From Plantago major (taxonomy: Eukaryota > Streptophyta > Magnoliopsida > Lamiales > Plantaginaceae): DNA of 64,000 bases. Positions within the stretch are counted from its first letter, which is position 1, and the number at the start of each line of letters is the position of its first letter. The notes under the pieces were generated by a model. The model searched no databases. It was given only the letters and a program-made list of their open reading frames with translations, and was not told the origin of the DNA. The stretch covers positions 24,121,667 through 24,185,666 of the forward strand of contig CM048842.1 of assembly GCA_026545765.1 (NCBI GenBank), in the 5' to 3' direction. Below, piece after piece: positions 23,264-34,703 of this stretch. A program made the translations under genes and the position numbers.

Positions 23264-23376
23264 GAATGCTAGTGTTTTGAGTACTTTAGGCTGGATCACC
23301 TTGATCGCCTCTCGCTTTGTATTTGTTTTTGGAAGTTTTAATATATTTCGAGTTCAAAAAAAAAAAAAAAAAAAAG
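23264..23376 (+). other. LINE 3' region and poly(A) tail
   Basis: About 90 bp after the ORF2 stop, then 20 A (23356-23375), then one G before the duplicated target site. Typical of L1 integration. Confidence 0.85.
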
Positions 23377-23389
23377 GAGTTACAATCTT

Positions 23390-23985
23390 TTCTAGGACAT
23401 GTTGGGTTCCATAGGAGGTTCATCCAGGATTTCTCAAAAATTGCTAAGTGCCTTAGTAACTTGCTTGTGAAAGATGTGCCTTTTGTTTTCAATGATAAGT
23501 GCTTGGAAGCCTTTAATATCCTGAAAGAAAAGCTTGTTTCTGCTCCTATTGTCATGACACCTGATTGGTCTTTTCCTTTCGAGATTATGTGTGATGCTTC
23601 TGACTATGCTATAGGTGTTGTTCTAAGACAAAGAGTCGATAGGCATTTTCATGTGATTTACTATGCCAGCAAAACTTTGAATGGTGCACAGGTTAATTAC
23701 ACTACCACTGAGAAAGAATTCCTGGCTGTCATATTCGCCCTGGATAAATTCAGGTCGTATTTGAAGGGATTCAAGGTAATAGTGTATACTGACCATGCAG
23801 CAATTTGCCACCTTATGGCCAAAAGTCATTCTAAGCCTCGCCTTATTCGCTGGGTCTTGATGCTGCAAGAATTTGACTGTGAGATAGTTGACAAGTGTGG
23901 CAAAGATAACTTAGTGGCAGATCACCGATCCAGGATTAATCCTGGTGCCATCGCCCCATCCCCCCCCCCCCCCAATTCCGGATGA
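23390..23985 (+). pseudogene. RT thumb and RNase H of element A
   Basis: Resumes the RT frame as [19 protein letters not shown], then the RNase H domain with [44 protein letters not shown] and [14 protein letters not shown]. This stretch is open in one frame up to a run of 14 C (23960-23973) in the linker before integrase, where the frame is lost. Confidence 0.85.
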
Positions 23986-24009
23986 TCTCCCTGATGAGCA
24001 TTCTCTGTT

Positions 24010-25307
24010 AGTTTAGAACCCTGGTTTGCCGACATTGTTAACTTTAAGGCTACAGGTTTGTTTGCTGCTAACATGACTTCGCAGGAAAAGAAGAATTTTT
24101 CTATTCACTGCAGGAGCTACTTTTGGGATGATCCATACTTGTTCAAGCTAGGCAATGATGGTGTGATGCGGCGCTGTGTACCGGAAGATGAAATTGGAAG
24201 CACACTTGCATTCTGCCACTCTATGCAGTGCAGTGGGCACTATAGTGGGAAGAAAACTGCCTTGAAGGTTCTTCAATCAGGTTTTTTCTGGCCCTCTCTT
24301 TTTAAAGATGCTCATAAATTCTGTATTAGTTGTGATGCATGTCAGCGAAGTGGCAATATAAGCAAGCAGAATGAGATGCCCCTCACGAGTAATCTTATTG
24401 TTGAACCTTTTGATGTGTGGGGCATCAACTTTATGGGACCCTTCCCCAAGAGTAATGGCTTTGAATATATCCTGGTTGCTGTTAATTATGTGACTAAGTG
24501 GGTGGAAGCAATTCCAACCAAGACTAATGATTCCAAAGTAGTTGTCTCTTTTCTTGCCACAAATATTCTTTGCAGGTTTGGTACCCCCAGGGTAGTAATC
24601 AACGATAGTGGCTCCCACTTCATCAACCGCTCCTTTGCGAATCTGTTAACAAAGTATGGAGTGCATCATCGGGTTGCTATAGCATATCACCCTCAGACTT
24701 CTGGTCAGGTAGAGGTTAGTAACCGGCAGATTAAGAGTATACTTGAGAGGGTGGTGAAGCCTAACCGGAAGGACTGGTCGTACAAGCTCAATGACGCTTT
24801 GTGGTCATACCGCACAAGCTATAAAACTGTTATAGTCACCACACCTTACAGGCTAGTCTACGGGAAAGCTTGCCACTTACCGGTAGAGCTTGAACATAGG
24901 GCAAAATGGGCAATTAAGGTCCTGAACCTTGATTTGGATGCAGCTGGAAAAGAGCGTATACTGCAGCTCTCAGAACTGGAAGAACTCCGGAACACTACTT
25001 TCGAGAATGCTAAGATCTATAAAGCCAAGACTAAGGAGTATCATGATAAGGGAATAATCCGCACGGATTTGACCACAGGTATGTTTTACTCTTTAATTCT
25101 CGCCTTAAACTGTTTTCAGGTAAGCTGCTCTCTCGATGGGACGAACCGTACGAAATCGTTCAAGTGGCCCCACATGGTCCTGTCGAACTCTTGAACCCAA
25201 GTGACGGATCCACCTTCAAGATCAATGGACAATGGGTCAAGCCATATCTGGAAGGATTTAAAGAGCAACCGCATGAAGAGGTTGTTCTTGGTGAGTCCAG
25301 TACATGA
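24010..25307 (+). pseudogene. Integrase of element A
   Basis: The HHCC zinc domain is present ([19 protein letters not shown] ... CISCDACQ). The core shows [10 protein letters not shown], where the first catalytic Asp is Asn (AAC at 24427-24429), then NDSGSHF and [10 protein letters not shown] with the second Asp and the Glu kept. The C-terminal part breaks frame near 25080; the shifted reading gives [20 protein letters not shown] and INGQWVKPYLEG, ending at TGA 25305-25307. The D-to-N change should abolish strand transfer. Confidence 0.85.
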
Positions 25308-25778
25308 CTATAAAGGTCACCAGCAGGCAAGTCACTATAGCTCCCATTCTCTTTTCCTTTTTCACTCTACGCTTGAGGACATGCTTGAGTTCAAGTTTGG
25401 GGAGCGGGAATGTGCTCTCTATTGTCTTGTCTGCATTTTTCTCTATTACATGAGTCTCTAGAGTCTTTCTCCTTTACTTTCTGTATGTTTTGGTCATTTT
25501 TTTTTTTTTTTGGTATGTTTTGGTCATTTTTTCTTTTTCTTCTTTTCCCCTTTTAGAGTCTTTCGTGAGTCGTTCTTCCCAGTTATGAAAGCTCCTATTG
25601 TGATTGTTAAAGTTGCTAGATGCTTATGTTTTGCATGATATTCAACTAAGGTGGTATAGTGAATTTAAAATCCCGTAAGTCTGTTTCTCCTGTAAATAAC
25701 AAGTCTGTTTAACTCTTTGGTCCAAAAGCCGGTGAGAAACTTTAAAGCCGATGAAAAAATATTGTACCGGCGCCTGTG
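25308..25778 (+). other. 3' noncoding region of element A, part 1
   Basis: Noncoding DNA after pol. It contains GCTTGAGGACATGC (25371-25384) followed by AAGTTTGGGGAGCGGG, a second polypurine-like site just after pol, and a T-rich duplicated TGTATGTTTTGGTCATTT (about 25480-25540). It is interrupted by element B at 25784; part 2 resumes at 36475. Confidence 0.65.
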
Positions 25779-25783
25779 TGATT

Positions 25784-27561
25784 TGATGAGTCGGTTTTAC
25801 ATCATCTCATTTAGTCTTTTTCACCGTCTTGTTGTAGTTCTTAAGCATAGTCATAGTTTATTTTATTAGTGTTTTGTTACGTTTTTGTGTTTTGCGTGTT
25901 TTGTAGCTGTTTGGTGAAAACGCATTCAAACAAGGCTAAACCAGTGCATATTAGTGAATTAATGGAAGCACGGAAGTTCCAAGATCTGAAAGGTGGTTGA
26001 AAATGGAGTTGATTGGTCGAAACGGAAGTGGATTCCGAGTTCGGACGAAAATTTTAGAGCCGTTTAAGTGAAAGCGCGCGAAATTCGAACTACGATGGAG
26101 CAGCTTTGGAATTTTGGCCGTAACCTTTGCATATGAACTCTGATTGACCTGATCTTGGTGTGCACACGTAGACAAGACCAAGAGCTACAACTTTGAAGAA
26201 GGAACCATCTACATATTCCGACGTATAGAGGACCAAAAGGGGCCTGGCGAACGCCATTGAAGATTGGAGCCGCCAAACTCGTCCAGAACGAGTTGGCGGA
26301 TGCCAAAGTTCAACTTCGCGGACGCCATGGATGAATTTTGGCGTCCGACAAGTGTATTTGGCATCTGCCAACTTTCTTCCATGACGGACGACATCTAGAA
26401 AGTTGGCGGACGCCAACTTTTTCTGTTTTTGCGCGAATTTTCCCCCATTCTTTCCTAATTCGTCCAGACTTAGTTTTTCTTTCTTTCTATTAGTTAGAAA
26501 CAACATTATTACTACAATAATTCATTCTATTGTTAAGTATTGAATTTTTCTCTCAAGCTAGACCTAGTTTCCAACGATTTTCACCTTGTAATCCCACGAT
26601 TATCATTGATTGGGAGGATAATCTACATACTTTCTTGCATCAATCGCTTCAGATTCTTCAAGTTCTACCTAGGGTTTGTGACAATGAAGGCTAAAACTGT
26701 ATCAATCTATCGATTCCTCGTATTTAGTATTAGATTATGTGTGTTAATGGTTTAATTGCTTATTTGATTATGTCTTCGCATAACATGAGTAGCTAAACAC
26801 CCAGTTATGGGGTGGTGATGGATCCAACGCATGCTAGTTAGGGTTCATGTATTCAATATGTAGATGTTGCGATTTACTCCGTGCTGTTTATATTAAATGC
26901 GTACGTATCTTTTCGATGTTTCTGATGCCAAAATCACCAATGGATTTAAGCTTTGTTCTTCTAACCAAAACGCCTTCCGTCTACTGAATCCATTGGTTCG
27001 TTGCGAACAGCTCGTATTTTGTTATCTGTTTGATGTTTTTTACTCCAAAATCACCGGTAAATTAAGCGACTGGTACTTTTCTACAAAACGCTTTGAGTGG
27101 CTTAATCTATTGGTTTATTGCAAACGGTGATAACTACATTAGCATGTTAATCGTGACTTAGTGGAATTGACGGCTTCACTAATCATACCAGTATTGATTA
27201 GAGTAAATCGACAGTATATATATATATATATATTGTTGCATGTTTCCTACTAGCTAGCTTGTTATCTGTCACCACTCCATAATTCTCCTCATTCATATAT
27301 CAATCTCGTTAAGTGTAAATCATATCTAGTTTTGTCTGCCTAGTTGTTTATTGTTACGATAGTTAATCACTCTGCTGCCGAAGCAAACAAACTTTTACTG
27401 CTTTGCATATTGTGTCTATTTATTCGTAAACTCAACTCAGCCTAGTTAAGTCCTTCGAGACCGACCTCGGCGTTCACTTCACTGCACTACAAGTTTTCGT
27501 AGTGTTGAGAATTAACTCTTGGCTCTGAAACAAAAATTAAAACTCTGATTTTGACACATCA
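25784..27561 (+). repeat. 5' LTR of element B (1778 bp)
   Basis: TGATGAGTCGGTTTTACATC at the start, GACACATCA at the end. Palindrome array of TTGGCGGACGCCAA type at about 26245-26425, including the longer fold CCAAACTCGT/ACGAGTTGG. TGAGTAGCTAAAC at 26786-26798; hairpin 27158-27182 with stem TTAGTG/CACTAA; a (TA)n run near 27215. Confidence 0.9.
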
Positions 27562-27568
27562 TGTTTTT

Positions 27569-27585
27569 TGTGCCGCTGCGGGGAC
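27569..27585 (+). promoter_or_regulatory. Degenerate primer binding site of element B
   Basis: TTGTGCCGCTGCGGGGA a few bases after the LTR resembles TGGCGCCGTTGCCGGGGA with substitutions and one missing base, so it is the same tRNA-Asp type as A, C and F. Confidence 0.6.
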
Positions 27586-27755
27586 TTAACTCCTTTGTTA
27601 AGTTTACGAATTCTAGGTCCAGTATTTTGTTATTTCTTTTCCTAGTGTTTCATTGTGTTTCTGTCCTAGGTGCTTGTTTGACTAACAGGTGCTTATAGTT
27701 GTGTAGTTCCGCTGTTGTGTTTCTTTTTGCAGCATAACCTAGGTGCTATTGGGTC

Positions 27756-29042
27756 GATGAGGTCAGTGTACGAGCTGGCTTATGTAAGCAGGAAACCTGC
27801 GATTCACTTGGAGGATGATGCTCGTCGATTGGGTTACGAAGAAGGCGATCACGCCTACCCCGTTTCTATGGGGGCTCAGATGAAGATGTCTTGGATTTCT
27901 TGAGGAACTTCGATTTTGCGGTTTTAGACATCCCTAAACGGGGTTTTAGACGATTATTCCCTTTCACCCTGATTGGTGGGTCGAAACGGTGGTTGGCTGA
28001 ATGTGAACCTGATTCTCTGAAAACTTGGAAAGAAGTGATGGCCGAGTTTATGAATGAGTATCTACCATACCACAAATTGGTGGAGCTCAAGAAGAAGATC
28101 ACTGAGTTCACACAGGCTTGGAATGAGCCATTCCATGAGGCTTGGGACCGATTTAACGAAGCTAAGTATAAATGCCCTAACCATAAGCTTTCGGATGTTG
28201 ACTTGGCAATGCACTTCTACGATGGATTGACCAAGCCATGCCAGGAGTTGGTGGATATAGTCCAAATCGCAGGGGATGAGCTACCATACCACAAATTGGT
28301 GGAGCTCAAGAAGAAGATCATTGAGTTCACACAGGCTTGGAATGAGCCGTTCCATGAGGCTTGGGACCGATTTAACGAAGCTAAGTATAAATGCCCTAAC
28401 CATAGGCTTTCGGATGTTGACTTGGCAATGCACTTCTACGATTGATTGACCAAGCCATGCCAGGAGTTGGTGGATATAGTTCAAATCGCAGGGGACGAGC
28501 CTCAGTGCAGGCCAAGAGAACAAATTGGCCACAGGGTGAGCCGGATTTCGAGCCAAATGGCGAAATTTTCAACATTGATGAGAAGATAGCCGAATTGAGC
28601 AAACCGGAGAGCGCTTTTCAAGCTGAAGGTGCTGAAACAGATCCTGATTATCTTCCACCTGAGCTAGAAAGCGAGATTCGGGAAGCTATGATTACTATGT
28701 CAGAAGTTTTCGCAGCAACCAGCACTGAACTAGCAGAGACTGATTCAAAGATTGAAGCTGTTAGTGAATCAACGAATGAGATTGTCTCATTGGAAGCACA
28801 ACTCAGTGCTAGCTATGACAGACAAGACGTAGCTGATCAGGAGGAAGAAGAAGTCTTTGCAGCACTACGAAGCGGAAAGGTAACGAAACCGAATATTGTC
28901 AAAATTACTGATGATTTACCTATTGTTTCAGGTACTACTGGAACAGGTGCTAGAGATGAGCAACCAGCTACCTCTGATGGCTCCTGGATTAAGGAGAAAG
29001 AGAATATAGGGGATCCACAGCTTCACAAAAGTCCAAATCCAT
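27756..29042 (+). pseudogene. Gag of element B with in-frame tandem duplication
   Basis: 27756-27903 is a short N-terminal piece (MRSVYELAYVSRKP). The frame at 27891-28445 carries a Retrotrans_gag-type domain: LKTWKEVMAEFMNEYLP, FTQAWNEPFHEAWDRFNEA and LAMHFYDGLTKPCQELVD. A 219-bp unit (28062-28280, again 28281-28499) is duplicated in frame, adding 73 residues; the second unit carries TGA at 28443. The downstream reading (28500-29041, stop TAG) is an acidic linker. No CCHC knuckle is visible, so the nucleocapsid part is lost. Confidence 0.75.
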
Positions 29043-29985
29043 AGAGGCCCCCTACTCCTCATGTTCCTTTTCCTGGGCGGCTAAAGGAGAAGCTGATGAC
29101 AAGGACATACTCACCGGTAACCCCCTGTTTGATCGATTGTCGAAGGTTGAGATTAACATTCCCTTACTAGATATGATCCGAGATTTTCCTGCATGATCTA
29201 AATTTTTCAAAAAGTTAAGTACCAATAAACGGGTCTATCGCAAAGGGGAAAAAGAAATCATGCCTGAAACAGTCAATGCTGTTTTTGGGATATTGGAAAA
29301 GAAAAAAGATCTCGGGAGTTTCATCATCAGTATCGGCTTAGGAGATAACTACATGGCTAAAGCTATGTTAGATAACGGCGCAAGCATCAATCTGATGCCT
29401 TACGCTATTTACAAACAGCTTGGACTTGGAGAAATCCAACCCACGGGGATGGTCGTCCAAATGGCTGATCGGAGTTTGAGACGTCCCTTGGGAATCGTAG
29501 AGGATGTTTTAGTCAAGGTGGAAAAGCTACTGATACCGGTGATTTGTGATCTGGGGACAAAGACAAGAGGAACCGAGCTGAAGAAACATGTGATTCTGCT
29601 GGGACGCCCCTTCTTGGCTACAGCAAATGCTTTTGTTTGCATAGAAAAAGGGATAGCTCATTTGGAAGTGCTCAGAGAAAAGGTAACTATATTTAGTGAA
29701 ACTAATGTCGATGGTCTTAATACTGAGGAATGCAATTTTGTGGATGCCTATGATTGCAATTTTTCTGATGAATTTGACGAATTAGTTTTGGATACTTATA
29801 CGCAAACTATCACTAGAGATAAGTTAGAAGCAGCCTTAACTCTTGAAACTGATGAAAATCTTTGGGATAGTGAGGTAGTAGAGCATGCTAATTCCCTAGA
29901 TAGCTGTGAGTCGATACCCTTTGGTGAGGAAGTAGAGGAAATCTTAGAAGTAGAGGGTGAGCAGAGAATTTGGAACCACCTCTAG
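29043..29985 (+). pseudogene. Protease region of element B
   Basis: Linker PLLDMIRDFPA (then TGA), SKFFKKLSTNKRVYRKGEK, followed by the protease proper: GLGDNYMAKAMLDNGASINL (active site DNGAS; Athila proteases often have DLGAS), ADRSLRRPLGIVEDVLVKV and HVILLGRPFLATANAF. The acidic tail resembles that of element A (TEECNFVDAYDCNFSDEFDE). The frame 29260-29985 is open and overlaps the next frame by 16 nt. Confidence 0.8.
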
Positions 29986-30956
29986 AACTTAAGGAACTTC
30001 CTAGCCATCTTAAGTATGTCTACCTGGGGGAGGGAAATTCAAAACCTACAATAATTTCTGCTAAACTGACTGTGGAACAAGAAGACAAATTAATTGCAAT
30101 CCTGCGAAATAATTCTCAAGCCATAGGTTGGAGCATTAGCGATATCAAAGGTATTGACCCTTCTCGATGTACCCATAAGATTGCTCTAGAAGAAGGGACT
30201 AAACCAGTGAGGCAACCACAGCGTCGTCTTAACCCTGCTCTTCAGGATGTAGTGAAAAAAGAGATCATTAAGCTACTCGATAGTGACATGATTTATCCTG
30301 TGCTTGATAGTAGGTGGGTAAGCCCTATCCATGTAGTACCAAAGAATTCTGAAATAACAGTAGAAAAGAATGAGAAAGGGGAGCTGGTTCCATTAAGGAA
30401 AACAGCTGGGTAGCGTATGTGCATAGATTATAGGGGATTAAATGCTGGTACCAAAAAGGATCACTTCCCCCTACCCTTTATTGATGAGATGCTTAACCGC
30501 CTTGCTGGGCGAGCATTCTACTGTTTTCTAGATGGTCTTTCAGGTTTCTACCAAATACACATAGCCCAGGACGATCGAGCCAAGACAAGATTCAGTTGCC
30601 CTTACAGTACTTTCGCCTACAAGAGAATGTCGTTTGGACTGTGCAATGCACCCGCCACATTCCAGAGATGTATGCTTTCCATTTTTTCTGACATGGTGCA
30701 GGATTACGTTGAGGTATTTATGGATGATTTCTCTGTTTTTGGCAATTCTTTTGATGAATGCTTGAAAAAGCTCGAACTAGTCTTAAAGAGGTGCATAGAG
30801 TGTAATCTGACTCTTAGCTGGGAAAAGAGCCATTTTATGGTAGATGAAGGCATAGTTCTTGGACATGTAGTGTCAAAGCGGGGGATTGAGGTCCATAAGG
30901 CCAAGGTTGAGAAAATTGAAAAGCTCCCACCCCCTACTTGTGTGAAAGAATTGTAG
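29970..30956 (+). pseudogene. Reverse transcriptase of element B
   Basis: Nearly intact in one frame: ELPSHLKYVYLGEGNSKP, IGWSISDIKGIDPSRCTHKI, RRLNPALQDVVKKEIIKLL, then TAG at 30411 replacing what should be Trp before RMCIDYRGLN, then PFIDEMLNRLAGRAFYCFLD, SFGLCNAPATFQRCML and catalytic EVFMDDFSVFG (about 30710). It ends at TAG 30954 in the KEL|SFLGD linker. Only two stops separate it from an open domain. Confidence 0.88.
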
Positions 30957-31501
30957 TCTTTTCTTGGGGATGTTGGTTTTCATCGCAGATTCATAAAGGA
31001 TTTTTCAAAAATTTCAAAGCCTTTGAGCAACCTTTTGGGAAAAGATGTCCCTTTTGTCTTTGATGAATCCTGCCTTTCAATGAGCTCAAGAAAAGACTTG
31101 TTTCAGCCCCTATAGTAGTTCCTCCTGACTGGAACTTGCCCTTTGAAATTTTGTATGACGCTTCTGATTTTGTTGTAGGGGCTGTGCTTTGCCAAAAGAT
31201 AGATAGGCAATATCGCATGATTTACTATGCTAGTAAAACTTTAGACAACGCTCAGGGCAATTACACGACCACTGAGAAGGAATTTCTCGCTGTTATTTTT
31301 GCTCTTCATAAATTTCGGTCTTATTTAACTTGATACAAGGTTATTGTGCATAGTGATCACGCTGCGCTTAGACACCTTCTAGCAAAAAGTGAGTCGAAAC
31401 CTAGGTTGACTAGGTGGATGTTGATGTTGCAAGATTTTCACTACGAAATAGTAGATAAGAGTGGGAAAGAGAATTTAATTGCTGATCATTTATCTAGACT
31501 T
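30957..31501 (+). pseudogene. RT thumb and RNase H of element B
   Basis: [20 protein letters not shown], a frameshift near 31085, then [46 protein letters not shown] at 31331 and VIVHSDHAALRHLLAKS, ending with ENLIADHLSRL. A run of 11 C (31502-31512) in the following linker again breaks the frame, as in element A. Confidence 0.85.
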
Positions 31502-31518
31502 CCCCCCCCCCCTCTGCT

Positions 31519-32916
31519 ATGGTAGATGCAACCCCACCTATTCGTGACGTACTGCCTGATGAGCATATAATGAGTTTAGGAACTGAGCCACGGTTTGCTG
31601 ATATAGTTAACTATTTAGCTACTAACTCTGTTTTGCCTAACTTGTCAGCCTCTGAAAAGAGAGCTTTTGAAACAAAGTGCAAGAAATACATTTGGGATGA
31701 TCCGAATCTCTTTAAGATAGGTGTTGATGATGTGCTCCGGAGATGTGTACCGGAAACAGAGCAGGAAAGCATCCTGCATTTTTTCCACGAGATGGAGTGT
31801 GGAGGACACTACAGTGGCGCGAAGACTGCACATAAGGTGTTCAATGCAGGATTTTTCTGGCCTTCAGTGGTGAAAGATGCACAGGCATTCTACCTCCATT
31901 GTGATCGTTGCCAAGGCACTAGTAACATTGGTAAGAAACAGTAGATGCAACAATTTGGTAGTCTCGTGGTTGAGCCGTTTGATGTTTGGGGGATCGATTT
32001 CATGGGTCCATTTCCCATTACCTCTGGGTATGAATATATCCTAGTCGCAGTAGATTATGTGACTAAATGGGTAGAAGCCATTGCCACAAGAAATAACGAT
32101 GCTCCTGTTGTTACAAGATTTCTTAAAGATATATTTGCTTGCTTCGGCACCCCTCGCACAATCATAAGCGATGGGGGCAAACATTTTGTGAATCGGTTGT
32201 ATGCAGGTGTGATGAAGAAATATGGGGTACACCACAGAGTAGCCACCCCATATCACCCACAGCCATTTGGTGAAGTGGAGGTCAGCAACCGACATATCAA
32301 GCACATTCTGGAGAAAGCGGTGCGTCCCAACAGGAAGGATTGGGCTGAGAAGTTGCCCAACGCATTATGGGCTTACCGCACCAATTACAAGACTGTGATC
32401 GGGACTACTCCATACCGTCTCGTGTATGGGAAAGCTTGTCATCTGCCCGTGGAATTAGAGCACAAGGCTCATTGGGCAATCTCAGAACACAACATGGAGT
32501 AGGATCTAGCAGGAGAGCAATGACTTCTACATCTATCTGAGCTAGATGAGTTGCGATTGAATGCGTTTGAGAATGCCAAGATATACAAAGAGAAGACCAA
32601 GAAGTACCATGACCACAACATTGTCCGGAAAGAATTGATACCTGGTAAAAAAGCTTTGCTATTCAATTCGCGTTTGAAATTCTTTCCAGGTAAACTTCGA
32701 ACCAGTTGGGATGGACCCTTCAAGATAGTCTCGGTGGCTCCTCATAAAGCCGTTGAACTCCAAGACTTGGGAACTGGAGATACATTCAAAGTTAACGGGC
32801 AGCGAGTCAAGCCATATGTGGAAGTTGTTGACTCTGTTGGAGAGATTGAGAACTTCTACTTGAATCCGGAAGAAGGGGATCAAGGGTCTTGCGCTGACAC
32901 ACGTACTGGTCGGTGA
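31519..32916 (+). pseudogene. Integrase of element B
   Basis: One frame with TAG at 31942 and 32500 and TGA at 32521. Zinc domain HEMECGGHYSGAKTAHKV ... LHCDRCQ; the core keeps all three acidic residues ([30 protein letters not shown]). The C-terminal domain continues [36 protein letters not shown] and [10 protein letters not shown] to the stop at 32916. It is the best preserved integrase in the window. Confidence 0.88.
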
Positions 32917-34703
32917 GTGGCCAAGTAAGTTAGTGTAATCTTTTACCTTTTCACTTAGTGTTTTTGTTGTTTTTTCTTGGGTCTAGTTGACCCGGAAGGT
33001 TTAAGAAGTATGCAAAAATTTGGGCAACTATCATTTCGGGGCTGCCAAGATCGATTGGCGGACGCCAACTCATAACAGTGACTTTTGGCGGACGCTAACC
33101 TTCTACTTGGCGGACGCCAAAGCAGTGGGTTGGCGCCCGCCAAAACCCAACTTGGCGGACAAGATTGCAGGTAGGCGCCCGCCTGAACCCAAATTGGCGG
33201 ACGCCAACCTGGATTTTGGTGGGCTGGCTTTCCTCACCCCCCTTTGCCGATTTTTGCATTCTTTTTGCCCGCTTGCTCAATTTATTATGTTCTAACATTC
33301 TACTTGAGTCTCAGGTCATTCTCCTCAGTCTTCTACACATCTTGTGGACACATTCAATCAGGCAAGCCTCTTCATATCAACTCTTTTCAATCAGGCAAGC
33401 CACTTTTCTCTTTTCACTCGTTAGCTCGAGGGCGAGCACAAGTTCAGGCAAGCCACTTTTCTCTTCTTGCTTGCATGTTTTTCGGATGTGTTTCTTTCTA
33501 TATTTCTTATTCGAGTCCTTCTGTTGAGTCTAAGTCTGCCTCCCAAGTCAAGCATCTATTGCATGTACTAAACCTGTTTAATGCTTTTGTTTTGGCTGAT
33601 CCTTGACTATTAGTAGTTTGCATGTTCAAGTTTGCTACGTTCGTTTCTGCGGTAAATAGAAAGTCTGTTCTAATTCTGTAGTCCAAAAGCCTGTGAGCAT
33701 GCTTAGAGCCGAGGAAAAATGAAAAAATGCAATATTGATAATGGCATTAGATCTTGTGTGATTTTTCGGGAAGTGCAAACTCCCTTGTTTGCACCTCATC
33801 ATTCTCATGTGTACTCTGTGTAAGTTAAGTATGACGAACGACATGTTTTACATTCCTATTTGCTTGTGCCAAACCCGTTCCAAGAACAGGTTTGGGGAGG
33901 AGGTTTATGTGTACCACTTGTATTGATAAAGACTGTGTTCAGGTTTTTTCGTTCTCTCAAAATAAAAAAATATAATAAGTCTCGGAGTGGATCTATGGTA
34001 CTAGTTACCACTGTTAGTCGTGTTGGGCACGTTTCAGATACTACATATATACCGGCGTGACCCTTAAAAGCTGTATGACCGTGAGGGTTGATGGCGTGTA
34101 TACCAAACCAGCACGCACAAAAGTGCGGACTTTCGGTAAAACAGACACTACCAAAAAGTTGAGACAAAAAAAAGGATATAAGCATATGGGTCATATATAA
34201 GACTGCAAAAAAGTAGTATGCAAAAAAAATGAAAAATTGGAAAAGGAGAGAACGATTGCATTTTTATAAGTCTACTGCTGATTGTTATAGAACTATAAAA
34301 AAGTCCCTTCTGACCTAACTGATTGAGTACACTGCATGAGGTATTTGAGGCATCTTTGTGATGCAGGTCACCTTCCTTATCTCTTTATATTCTTGAGTGA
34401 CTACCCCTACTGGACACTTCCAGGAGCGTGAGAGATTAGATGCATAGGATCCACTTGTGAGGGACTATCGTTTTAGGCTTAAGTTCTCTTTACCTTGGAA
34501 ACGAACTTTTTGAACTTATGCATGTGATTCTGTGATCGTCAGTGTGATGTCAAAACTCTTGCATTATATGGGCTTATTATTTGCAATCGTAGACTCGGTA
34601 GCTTGGGAGTTAGACTTTACTTTGTGTCTATGTGTTTTTATTTTTCTAGGTTTTTTAGAGAGTCCGTTGCTTGGGGACAAGCAAGGGTTCGGTTTGGGGA
34701 CTT
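32917..34703 (+). other. 3' noncoding region of element B
   Basis: 1.8 kb without a credible gene. It contains a palindrome array at 33053-33225, ACAGGTTTGGGGAGGAGG at about 33887, a block conserved with A and F (34021-34148), hairpin CTGGACACTTCCAG (34410-34423), hairpin GCTTGGGGACAAGC (34669-34682) and the polypurine tract GGTTTGGGGACTT before the LTR at 34704. Confidence 0.75.
33053..33225. repeat. Internal palindrome array of element B
   Basis: At least six TTGGCGGACGCCAA-type units and the variant TTGGCGCCCGCCAA, outside the LTR and after the integrase stop. The motif is the same as in B's LTRs. Confidence 0.85.

Larger units (their letters stand above)
18452..23376 (+). mobile_element. 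Near full-length L1 LINE inserted in the RT of element A
   Basis: 4.9 kb, with 99-bp 5' leader, ORF1, ORF2, a short 3' region and a poly(A) tail of about 20. Flanked by the 13-bp duplication GAGTTACAATCTT. Insertion plus duplication is a multiple of three, so the host RT frame is unchanged on both sides. Six in-frame TAG codons and one frameshift are the visible lesions. Confidence 0.95.

Noticed and set aside
33165..33606. Two overlapping 120-codon plus frames after B's integrase
   Set aside because: They start in the palindrome array, overlap each other and match no domain; treated as 3' noncoding DNA.
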